The position numbers were made by a program, and so were the translations under genes. A stretch of 64,000 nucleotides of DNA. It comes from Halobellus limi (lineage in GTDB: Archaea > Halobacteriota > Halobacteria > Halobacteriales > Haloferacaceae). The notes under the pieces were generated by a model. The model searched no databases. It saw only the letters and a program-made list of their open reading frames with translations, and was not told where the DNA came from. This document shows, in pieces, positions 8,291 through 14,934 of this stretch. The number at the start of each line of letters is the position of its first letter. Positions within the stretch are counted from its first letter, which is position 1. The DNA lies in the NCBI RefSeq assembly GCF_004799685.1, contig NZ_CP031312.1, forward strand, positions 333,863 through 397,862. The letters run 5' to 3'.

Positions 8291-8914
8291 ATGAGCGCGG
8301 GAAAATCGGGGTCAATCGATGAGGGCTCGCTCGCTCGAACAGGAAACTCGACGGACGGGGGAGAAACGGACGTCGACGACGATTCCAACTTGGAGATGAT
8401 CGGCCAGGCCTCCCGGTCGAACGGTTCGAGTCTGGATAAAGGCGAGATTTTCGACTTGTTGAAAAACAGCCGTCGGCGGAGTACGATTCGATATCTCAGA
8501 GAGCACGGGGGCAACGCGGAACTGAAAGACATCGCCGAACACATCGCGGCCGAGGAGAACGACACGACGGTCAGACAGCTCTCCTCCGATCAGCGAAAGC
8601 GCGTGTACATCGGTCTGTACCAGTGTCACCTCCCGAAGATGGACAAACTCGGCGTCGTCGAGTACGACAAGAACCGCGGAACGATCGAACTCCAGGACTC
8701 GGTGGCCCAATTGCTTCAGTACATCGAACCGGTAGAGGAAGACGAGGGCCTGGAGTGGAGCTGGACGGTTCCGGCGGTCGCCGCGTTTCTCGTCGTCGTC
8801 GTCTCTCTGGGCACGTTCGGCGTCGGTCCGCTCTCGGCGGTGCCGCCGACGGGGTGGACGCTCGTGAGCGTCGCCGGGATCGCTTTCATCGTCGGGATCC
8901 AGTACCTGCAGTGA
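8291..8914 (+). CDS. Membrane-anchored DUF7344 winged-helix protein
   Basis: This 207-residue protein has a disordered acidic leader (1-45) and then a DUF7344-type winged helix (about 48-135). The recognisable pattern is KGEIFDLLKNSRRRSTIRYL, VYIGLYQCHLPKMDKLGVVEYD and a beta wing. Two transmembrane helices follow (about 157-175 and 183-203). DUF7344 proteins are haloarchaeal predicted transcription regulators; the membrane anchor suggests signalling at the membrane. It is convergent with a paralogue at 9160-9681, with a palindromic repeat between them. Targets are unknown. Confidence 0.8.
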   Translation: MSAGKSGSIDEGSLARTGNSTDGGETDVDDDSNLEMIGQASRSNGSSLDKGEIFDLLKNSRRRSTIRYLREHGGNAELKDIAEHIAAEENDTTVRQLSSDQRKRVYIGLYQCHLPKMDKLGVVEYDKNRGTIELQDSVAQLLQYIEPVEEDEGLEWSWTVPAVAAFLVVVVSLGTFGVGPLSAVPPTGWTLVSVAGIAFIVGIQYLQ

Positions 8915-9078
8915 CGCGCGCGCGGGCGTTCGTCGGTCGTCGCGTTCGTGACTGATCGCGTTCTTCGTTCGCGACTGTTCGCGTACTCCTTGCCATCCGA
9001 TCGCGCGACGGTCCCCGATCGAGCGACGTTTTGCGCGCCGTCAGGACCGTCGGACCACCGGTCGCGCGCTTACGCTTC

Positions 9079-9160
9079 ATACTGAGTACTCTCACTTTTC
9101 ACCGCCGAGCGCCGTACACGGGGGTGGCGCTCGGCGGGAAGAGACGAGAGTACTCAGTAT
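9079..9160. repeat. 82-bp interspersed palindromic repeat, copy A
   Basis: The outer arms ATACTGAGTACTCTC (9079-9093) and their exact reverse complement (9146-9160) flank inner arms CCGCCGAGCGCC (9102-9113) and GGCGCTCGGCGG (9126-9137), leaving a 12-bp loop. It is repeated at 10385-10465 and 45448-45529. The right end overlaps the stop codon of the gene at 9160-9681. Relative to copies B and C the central loop appears inverted (ACCCCCGT in B; ACGGGGGT here). No target-site duplication is visible. Confidence 0.85.
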
Positions 9161-9681
9161 CAGTCGTTGATGAGGTGTTCGAGAAACGAGTACTCTCTCG
9201 CTTTGACCCGCGTCTCGTAGTACTGATACAGCGCCAGTGCCAGGACGGCTCCCGCGAACAGCAGGCTGGCCCCCGGCGGCAGCGCCCCGACGATCTGCCC
9301 GACCGCGAGGAGTCCACCGAGAAGCGCGAGCCCCCCGTAGTACGACGCCCACTGTCGGTCGGGGCCGACGTCGTGATTCAGAACGCGGGCGATCTCCTCG
9401 ACGCGGTCCGTCAACGAGACCGACTTGTCGTCGCTGTCGTACTCCACGATCCCGACCTCCTCGAGTTTCGGGACGTGCGTCTGATACAACGAGATGTAGA
9501 ACCGCTTTACTACGTCGTCTTCGACCGATTCACCCGTCTCGTCGACTGCCGTGTCCCGAGCGAGCGTTCGAAGGTCGGCAGCTCCGCCACGCCGGTGGAG
9601 GTGATACAGTATCCGCCGGCGTCGCGAACTGCTCAGCACCTCGAATACCTCGTCCTTTGTGAGTTCCTCCGTCGTGTTCAT
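9160..9681 (-). CDS. Membrane-anchored DUF7344 winged-helix protein (paralogue)
   Basis: The 173-residue product has the same architecture as the gene at 8291 but without the long leader. It has a winged-helix domain (about 8-95: KDEVFEVLSSSRRRRILYHL, FYISLYQTHVPKLEEVGIVEYD) and two transmembrane helices (about 115-131 and 136-152). A basic-acidic tail ends in the palindromic repeat, which supplies the stop codon region. It is a predicted haloarchaeal regulator, convergent with its paralogue. They probably arose by duplication; targets are unknown. Confidence 0.8.
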   Translation of the reverse strand: MNTTEELTKDEVFEVLSSSRRRRILYHLHRRGGAADLRTLARDTAVDETGESVEDDVVKRFYISLYQTHVPKLEEVGIVEYDSDDKSVSLTDRVEEIARVLNHDVGPDRQWASYYGGLALLGGLLAVGQIVGALPPGASLLFAGAVLALALYQYYETRVKAREYSFLEHLIND

Positions 9682-10030
9682 AACATAGTCTCGTTATCCA
9701 ACAGCGGTTTGCTCGCCTCCTCCGTGGCAGTGCGATCCGAATACACACACATTGGGCTTCATTCAATTTGTTATCACGTCCATACCGCGAATATGCTCCG
9801 ACTGATCGACGACGGAGCGGACGGTCGGCCTCGTTCGCCGCTGCGTCGCGACTCGGCCGCCCCGACGATCCGTTCGACGTCCGGCGGCGACGACAACGTC
9901 CGTACGTCGTCGCCACGTCGCTCGAACGTCGATCGGACGACGGACGGGATACCGCCGCGGCGGTGGCTGCGACCGTTCCTCGCTCCTCCGCGGGAACCGA
10001 CCGCGCGCGCCGACTGGCGGCCTGTTGAGG
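9682..10030. other. Gene-less divergent region before padR
   Basis: This 349-bp region separates two divergently transcribed regulators. Open frames in it are Arg-rich shadows. An AT-richer stretch (CAATTTGTTATCAC, about 9766-9779) could be a minus-strand promoter, but it lies about 90 bp from the nearest start. Confidence 0.4.
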
Positions 10031-10056
10031 GCGTTTAGCTCTCCATAACAAAACGC
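10031..10056 (+). promoter_or_regulatory. padR promoter with flanking inverted repeat
   Basis: GCGTTT (10031-10036) and AAACGC (10051-10056) flank a TATA-like CCATAACAAAA (10043-10053), about 25-35 bp before the padR ATG. Such an arrangement would suit autorepression by the PadR dimer. The same ATAACAAAA core is found in the promoter before the glycosyltransferase operon at about 10703. Confidence 0.45.
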
Positions 10057-10077
10057 TCGCGGGGGTAGCACAAGAGT

Positions 10078-10362
10078 ATGTCAGAGCCGCTCTTCGAGCT
10101 CACCAGTTTTCAACGGGACCTGCTGTACGTGATCACGGGGCTATCCAACCCCTCGGGGCAGGAGATCAAGACCGAACTCCAGACGGTGATCGGTGAGATC
10201 ACCCACGGTCGCCTGTATCCGAACCTGGATACGCTCGTGAACAAGGGCTACGTGGAGAAGGGACAGAGCGACCGACGCACGAACGTGTACGAGATCACGG
10301 AGAAGGGAACCGAGAGTCTCAGACGACGACGCGAGTGGGAAGACCAGTACGTGAACCTGTAG
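10078..10362 (+). CDS. PadR family transcription regulator
   Basis: This 94-residue single-domain winged helix has the typical haloarchaeal PadR sequence: LTSFQRDLLYVITGL, GQEIKTELQTVIGEITHGRLYPNLDTLVNKGYVEKG (recognition helix and wing) and YEITEKGTESLRRRREWEDQYV. PadR proteins are dimeric repressors. It lies upstream of the glycan operon that starts at 10900, which shares a promoter motif with padR, so it may regulate that operon as well as itself (inference). A palindromic repeat begins 22 bp after its stop. Confidence 0.9.
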   Translation: MSEPLFELTSFQRDLLYVITGLSNPSGQEIKTELQTVIGEITHGRLYPNLDTLVNKGYVEKGQSDRRTNVYEITEKGTESLRRRREWEDQYVNL

Positions 10363-10384
10363 TCGCGAGCGGATCGGTCCCCTC

Positions 10385-10465
10385 ATACTGGTTACTCTCA
10401 CGTTTCACCCCCGAGCGCACCCCCGTTGCCGGCGCTCGGCGGCAAGAGACGAGAATAATCAGTAT
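10385..10465. repeat. 82-bp-type interspersed palindromic repeat, copy B
   Basis: The arms ATACTGGTTACTCTCA and GAGAATAATCAGTAT bound the element, with inner arms around GAGCGC and GGCGCTCGG. It is 81 bp long and matches copies A (9079) and C (45448) over nearly its whole length, but its outer arms pair less perfectly, so it may be an older copy. It lies just after padR, where it could also end transcription. Confidence 0.8.
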
Positions 10466-10899
10466 CGGCGGGCGTCGGCGCGACTGCGTTTTTGATACGA
10501 CTGCGTTTTTGCCACGACCTGCTTTCGGTGCGCCCGAACCGGGTGCCGACTCGTCGTTTTCCTCCCGCAGTAAGTGTCGTGTTAATCAAACGGAAACCTG
10601 TCATCGGCGGCAAATAACGGCTCCTGGCCCCGAATGAGCCGCCCCGCTCTTCGATCGTTCCGAGACCGGCGACCCCTCCCCGGGTGCGGCACTGAGGCAG
10701 TGTATAACAAAACCCACATAGAGCGGTTGTACGGGTATGTCCGGTCGCGTCGCCGGCGACTGCGGCCCGACGCGCCGGACCCCAACGGAAGATCCTATAT
10801 GAGCGTACTCACCATCCAGACAGACCGCCTGTTCAGACGTCCACACGGGGACCGGACGCCGGGGGCACTTGCGGCGCTACGCGAGGTCGCACCCTGACG
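10466..10899 (+). other. Leader region of the glycosyltransferase-wecB-wecC operon
   Basis: A TATA-like TGTATAACAA (10701-10710) is flanked on its upstream side by a perfect inverted repeat CACTG-AGG-CAGTG (10690-10702). Transcription would start near 10735, leaving a long leader before the ATG at 10900. In it, ATG 10738 opens a 21-codon ORF whose TGA overlaps (ATGA) the ATG of a 32-codon ORF (10799-10897), which ends 2 bp before the glycosyltransferase start. Whether these short ORFs are translated is unknown. Segment 10466-10680 shows nothing else. Confidence 0.4.
10690..10710 (+). promoter_or_regulatory. Promoter/operator of the wecB-wecC operon
   Basis: The inverted repeat CACTG…CAGTG (10690-10702) abuts and overlaps the TATA-like box TGTATAACAA. 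The box core ATAACAAAA is the same as in the padR promoter. Binding here would mask the transcription-factor-B/TATA site. Confidence 0.4.
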
Positions 10900-12015
10900 A
10901 TGTACGACGGACAGACTATCGGCGTCGTCGTTCCGGCGCACAACGAGGCGGGTCACGTCGGCACGGTGATCGAGACGATGCCCGCGTACGTCGACCGGAT
11001 ATACGCCGTCGACGACGCCTCGACGGACGGCACCTGGGACGAAATGCGGGCGTCTGCCCGACGCGTCAACGCCGGAACGGCGGCGGCCCGCGGCGCCTCC
11101 AACGGCGACGCCGAGCGGGAACCGCGCGTCGTCACGGTCCGGCACGAGCGCAACCGCGGAGCGGGCGCGGCCGTCAAGACCGGCTACGCGTGCGCGCTCG
11201 AAGACGGGATGGACGTGACGGCCGTGATGGACGGCGACGGACAGATGGACCCCTCGCGGCTCGACCGGATACTCGAGCCCGTCACGAGCGGCGACGCGAC
11301 CTACTCGAAGGGCAACCGGCTCGCCTCCCGCGAGGATTACGAGTCGATGTCCGCCTGGCGGCTCTTCGGGAACGTCTCGCTCACGCTGCTGACACGGATA
11401 TCCAGCGGCTACTGGCGGCTCTCCGACCCACAGAACGGGTTCACGGCCATATCGAACGCCGGGCTCCGGACGATCGGGTTCGAACGCCTCTACGACCGGT
11501 ACGGGTTCTTGAACCACGTCCTCTTCGCGCTCAACGTCAACCGGGAGCCCATCGCCGACGTCTCGCACCCGGCCGTCTACGGGGACGAAACGAGCGGCAT
11601 CAACTACTGGACTTTCGTCCCGCGCGTTTCGTTCCTCCTGGGCAGGAGTTTCCTCGAACGGCTCGCGCGTTCCTACGTCGTCCGACGCTTCCACCCCCTC
11701 GTTATCTGTTACCTGCTCGGGGTGACCGTGGCGCTCACCGGGGTCGCCGGCGGGCTGTACGCGTTGTCTTCACCCGCCGTCGATTCCTTCCTGGGCGGGA
11801 TGGTCTCGGTCGCGGTCGGGGCGCTCGGCGGACTGCTGCTGGTGCTCGGGCTGTGGTTCGACGTCTCGGAGAACGAAGGCCTCGTCCGCAAGGTCAGCTA
11901 TTCGCGGCGCCACGAGATCGAACACGTGGACGACGTCCCGGACGTCTCCTCGGGGTTCGAGGTGTACCAGGACGGCGGGACGACCGCCGCCTCGAGGGAC
12001 GGTGATTCCGAATGA
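10900..12015 (+). CDS. GT2 glycosyltransferase with C-terminal membrane domain
   Basis: The 371-residue product has a GT-A domain (about 5-245) of the dolichol-phosphate-sugar synthase type: IGVVVPAHNEAGHVG, YAVDDASTDGTWDEM, NRGAGAAVKTGY and the acidic metal/nucleotide site DGDGQMDP (111-118). Two membrane helices (about 263-290 and 296-330) and an acidic cytoplasmic tail follow. Such enzymes load a sugar onto dolichyl or polyprenyl phosphate at the membrane. It is the first gene of a tight operon: its TGA overlaps the wecB ATG by 4 bp (ATGA). It may start glycan assembly with the amino sugars made by the next two genes. Confidence 0.87.
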   Translation: MYDGQTIGVVVPAHNEAGHVGTVIETMPAYVDRIYAVDDASTDGTWDEMRASARRVNAGTAAARGASNGDAEREPRVVTVRHERNRGAGAAVKTGYACALEDGMDVTAVMDGDGQMDPSRLDRILEPVTSGDATYSKGNRLASREDYESMSAWRLFGNVSLTLLTRISSGYWRLSDPQNGFTAISNAGLRTIGFERLYDRYGFLNHVLFALNVNREPIADVSHPAVYGDETSGINYWTFVPRVSFLLGRSFLERLARSYVVRRFHPLVICYLLGVTVALTGVAGGLYALSSPAVDSFLGGMVSVAVGALGGLLLVLGLWFDVSENEGLVRKVSYSRRHEIEHVDDVPDVSSGFEVYQDGGTTAASRDGDSE

Positions 12016-13115
12016 CAGACGTCGCGTTCGTCCTGGGCACTCGACCCGAGATCATCAAGCTCGCGCCGGTCGTGCAGGCGTGTCAGCGCTTGGAGGTCGA
12101 GTACGCGATCGTCCACACGGGACAGCACTACTCCGACAGCCTCGATTCGGTCTTCTTCGACCAGCTCGAACTGCCGGAACCCGACTACAACCTCGGCGTC
12201 GGGTCGTCCTCGCACGGCGAGCAGACCGGCCGGATGCTGATCGGCGTCGAGCGGGCGCTCACGGAACTCGACCCCGACGTCGTGTTGGTGCAGGGCGACA
12301 CCAACAGCGTGCTGGCCGGATCGATCGCCGCGAGCAAGATGGACGCGGAGCTCGGCCACGTCGAGGCGGGCCTGCGGAGCTTCGATCGGTCGATGCCCGA
12401 GGAGACCAACAGGGTCGTCGCAGACCACGTCGCGGGGTACCTCTTCGCGCCGACCGAACAGAGCAAGGCGTACCTCCTCGACGAGGGGATCTCCGAGCAC
12501 CGGATCACCGTCACCGGTAACACGGTGGTCGACGCGCTCTTGCGGAACCGCGAGATCGCCCGCCGGAAGAGCACCGTCCTCGCGGACCTCGGCCTCGTCG
12601 ACGACGACTTCTTCGTGATGACGGCACACAGACAGGAGAACGTCGACGACGAGGCGCGGTTCAGAGACCTCCTCGCGGGCGTCGAACGGGCGGCGGAGGC
12701 ACACGACGCTACGGTGGTGTATCCGGTGCATCCGCGCGCGAGAGACCGTCTCGAGGCCTTCGACATCGACGTCCCCGAGCGGATCCGGACCGTCGAGCCC
12801 CTCGAGTACCTCGATTTCCTGCGCCTCTCGGCGGCGGCGGACCTCGTCCTGACCGACTCCGGGGGCGTCCAGGAGGAGGCGTGTATCCTCGGGGTGCCGT
12901 GCGTGACGATGCGGGACAACACCGAACGCCCGGAGACAATCGACGTGGGGGCGAACCGCCTCGCTTCGACGGACCCCGGTCAGATCGTCGCGGCCGCGAC
13001 CGAGATGTTGTTGCGGAGCGGCGACTGGGAGAACCCGTTCGGGGACGGCGACGCCGCCGAACGGATCCTGCGAACGCTGCCGCTCGAGACCAGATCGAGA
13101 GAGGTGGCGCGATGA
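12012..13115 (+). CDS. wecB: UDP-N-acetylglucosamine 2-epimerase (non-hydrolysing)
   Basis: The 367-residue enzyme interconverts UDP-GlcNAc and UDP-ManNAc. The GT-B-like fold and family signatures are complete: GTRPEIIKLAPV, HTGQHYSDSL, VQGDTNSVLAG, HVEAGLRSFD, PEETNRVVADHV, VTGNTVVDAL, TAHRQENVDD and TDSGGVQEEACILGVPCVTMR followed by NTERPETIDVGANR. The length is normal for the family. It is translationally coupled to the upstream GT2 gene (ATGA) and to wecC (ATGA at 13112-13115). Substrate would come from the GlmS/GlmU pair at 39826-42814. Confidence 0.95.
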   Translation: MTDVAFVLGTRPEIIKLAPVVQACQRLEVEYAIVHTGQHYSDSLDSVFFDQLELPEPDYNLGVGSSSHGEQTGRMLIGVERALTELDPDVVLVQGDTNSVLAGSIAASKMDAELGHVEAGLRSFDRSMPEETNRVVADHVAGYLFAPTEQSKAYLLDEGISEHRITVTGNTVVDALLRNREIARRKSTVLADLGLVDDDFFVMTAHRQENVDDEARFRDLLAGVERAAEAHDATVVYPVHPRARDRLEAFDIDVPERIRTVEPLEYLDFLRLSAAADLVLTDSGGVQEEACILGVPCVTMRDNTERPETIDVGANRLASTDPGQIVAAATEMLLRSGDWENPFGDGDAAERILRTLPLETRSREVAR

Positions 13116-14404
13116 GTTCGGTCTGCGTCCACGGGCTCGGGTACATCGGCCTGCCGACCGCCGCGATGCTGGCGGCTCACGGCCACGACGTCTACGGGTA
13201 CGACGCCGACCCGGTCGTCACCCGGGAACTCAGAGACGGCGACGTCGGCCTCGACGAACCGGGACTCGAGGCGTTCGTCGTCCGGGCGATGGAGTCCGGA
13301 CGGCTGGAGATCGTCGACGACGTCGCCGCCGCCGCCTATCACGTGATCTGCGTTCCCACGCCGTTCGACGAGGAAACGCGGCAGCCGGACCTCGATTACG
13401 TCGCCGCCGCCGCGCGAGCGGTCGGATCGGTCCTCCGAGCGGGCGACACGGCCGTCCTCGAATCCACCGTCCCCCCGGGAACGACCGCGAGGCACGTCCG
13501 TCCGATCGTCGAGGGCGAGTCCGGGCTGGTCGCCGGTCGGGACTTCGGACTGGCGCACTGTCCGGAGACCGTCCTCCCGGGCGACGTCATCGCCGAACTC
13601 CGGGAGAACGACCGAATCGTCGGCGGCATCGACGAGCGCTCTGCGACCGCGGCCGTCGAACTCTACGAGACGTTCGCGGAGGGAGAGATCCGGACGACGG
13701 CGGGCCCGACGACCGCGGAGTTCGTGAAACTGATCCAGAACACCGCCCGCGACGTCGAGGTCGCCCTGGCGAACGAGATCGCCCGGATCGCACACGACTA
13801 CGGCATCGACTCGCGGGAGGCGATCGAGATGGCCAACGCGCACCCGCGTGTCGACATCCTCCAGCCGGGCCCCGGCGTGGGCGGCCACTGTCTCCCGATC
13901 GACCCGTGGTTCCTCGGCGTCGGTTCCGACGCGCTCGACCTCGTCCCGACCGCGCGGGCGGTGAACAACGGGATGATCGGGTTCGTCGTCGAACTCCTCG
14001 AGGAGCTACTCGCCGACCTCGACGGGAAGCGCGTCGCCGTGTTCGGCGTCGCCTACAAGGGGAACGTCGACGACACCCGGATGAGCCCGGGGCTCGAACT
14101 GGTCCGGGAGCTACAGCACGGACAGAAGCCGTCGACGCCCGCGACGGACGGCGGCACCCCGGAAACGCCGGGCGTCGCGATCCACGACCCCCACGTCGCG
14201 GACCCGACGTTGCGGCTCCAGGACGTCGACGACGCGGTGACGGGCGCCGACGCCGTCGTGATCACCGCCGACCACGACGAGTTCACCGAACTCGATCCCG
14301 ACCGGTTGCGGGGGCTGATGGCGGAACCGAACGTCGTCGACACGAAGGGGATACTCGATCTCGATCGGTGGCGAACCGCGGGCTTCGACGTGCGACGGGT
14401 GTGA
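13112..14404 (+). CDS. wecC: UDP-N-acetyl-D-mannosamine dehydrogenase
   Basis: This 430-residue nucleotide-sugar dehydrogenase oxidises UDP-ManNAc to UDP-ManNAcA with two NAD+. It has the N-terminal Rossmann motif (VHGLGYIGLPTAAML), the central lysine (EFVKLIQN, K206), the catalytic Cys260 in GPGVGGHCLPIDPW, and a C-terminal UDP-binding domain (VAVFGVAYKGNVDDTRMSPG). I start it at ATG 13112, which overlaps the wecB stop; the longer open frame upstream runs antisense-like through wecB. With wecB it gives the operon a defined product, an acidic amino sugar, although UDP-GlcNAc or UDP-Glc specificity is not excluded. Confidence 0.93.
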   Translation: MSSVCVHGLGYIGLPTAAMLAAHGHDVYGYDADPVVTRELRDGDVGLDEPGLEAFVVRAMESGRLEIVDDVAAAAYHVICVPTPFDEETRQPDLDYVAAAARAVGSVLRAGDTAVLESTVPPGTTARHVRPIVEGESGLVAGRDFGLAHCPETVLPGDVIAELRENDRIVGGIDERSATAAVELYETFAEGEIRTTAGPTTAEFVKLIQNTARDVEVALANEIARIAHDYGIDSREAIEMANAHPRVDILQPGPGVGGHCLPIDPWFLGVGSDALDLVPTARAVNNGMIGFVVELLEELLADLDGKRVAVFGVAYKGNVDDTRMSPGLELVRELQHGQKPSTPATDGGTPETPGVAIHDPHVADPTLRLQDVDDAVTGADAVVITADHDEFTELDPDRLRGLMAEPNVVDTKGILDLDRWRTAGFDVRRV

Positions 14405-14422
14405 CGGCTCCCCTCCGTCCCC

Positions 14423-14571
14423 GCTGACGCTGCCTTCCCCCACATTCCTGTCGACGCTACCTTCCCCACGCTCCGTCGACGACGCGTTCCCCATCTCCGT
14501 TGACGCTGCCCTCTCCACGCTCCGTCGACGATCTCCTCCCCACCTCCGCCGACGACGCGTTCCTCCTCTGT
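14423..14571. repeat. Imperfect ~25-bp tandem repeat array (about six units)
   Basis: Six degenerate units, each beginning GCTGACGC/GTCGACG/GTTGACG and continuing with a pyrimidine-rich CTTCCCCACGCTCC-like half, lie between wecC and a convergent HalOD1 gene. The unit length is 24-27 bp. There are no spacers, so it is not a CRISPR. The pyrimidine-rich strand could help end convergent transcription. Confidence 0.7.
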
Positions 14572-14584
14572 GCCTGGTCGCGAG

Positions 14585-14830
14585 TCAGCTCGGAGCAGTC
14601 GCCCGGACGGTCTCTTCGCCGGTCACCGTGACGAAACACCCGGCCATCCGAAAGGAGACGGACAAGTCGATCGATTCCGACTCGCTCGCCTGATCGACGA
14701 GGTGTGCCAGCGATTCGACGTCGATGACGTCGTAGAGTCGGTCTTCGATCCGTTCGGGCTCGACGCCGCGTTCGTCGGCGACCGTCGAAACGATGTGCCA
14801 GCAGAGGTCGTCGGCCAAGTCCGGTGTCAT
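14585..14830 (-). CDS. Stand-alone HalOD1 domain protein
   Basis: The 81-residue protein consists of a single halobacterial output domain 1 (HalOD1): a short helical part (ADDLCWHIVSTVADERGVEP), the L-x-D-V-I-D-x-E-S-L-x-x-L core (LYDVIDVESLAHLVDQ) and a terminal two-strand piece (VSFRMAGCFVTVTGEETVRA). HalOD1 is found fused to receiver domains or alone; its function is unproven. It sits just downstream of the PAS/GAF regulator on the same strand (104-bp gap) and may be co-transcribed. Two more stand-alone copies are at 43116 and 46227. Confidence 0.8.
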   Translation of the reverse strand: MTPDLADDLCWHIVSTVADERGVEPERIEDRLYDVIDVESLAHLVDQASESESIDLSVSFRMAGCFVTVTGEETVRATAPS

Positions 14831-14934
14831 GATGCTCCGTCTCTACAGTACGGGTGCGGGGGCATCGACCTTGTTTCGATGCGTATCGTATGTCAACCGT
14901 TCGGGTACTACGTGTGTAGTACTGACAGCGAGTG

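Noticed and set aside
12881..13111. Upstream extension of the wecC frame
   Set aside because: It runs inside wecB in another frame and is Arg/Pro-rich; the ATG at 13112 begins the conserved Rossmann motif.
14423..14571. Possible CRISPR array
   Set aside because: Units are adjacent and degenerate, with no unique spacers and no cas genes nearby.
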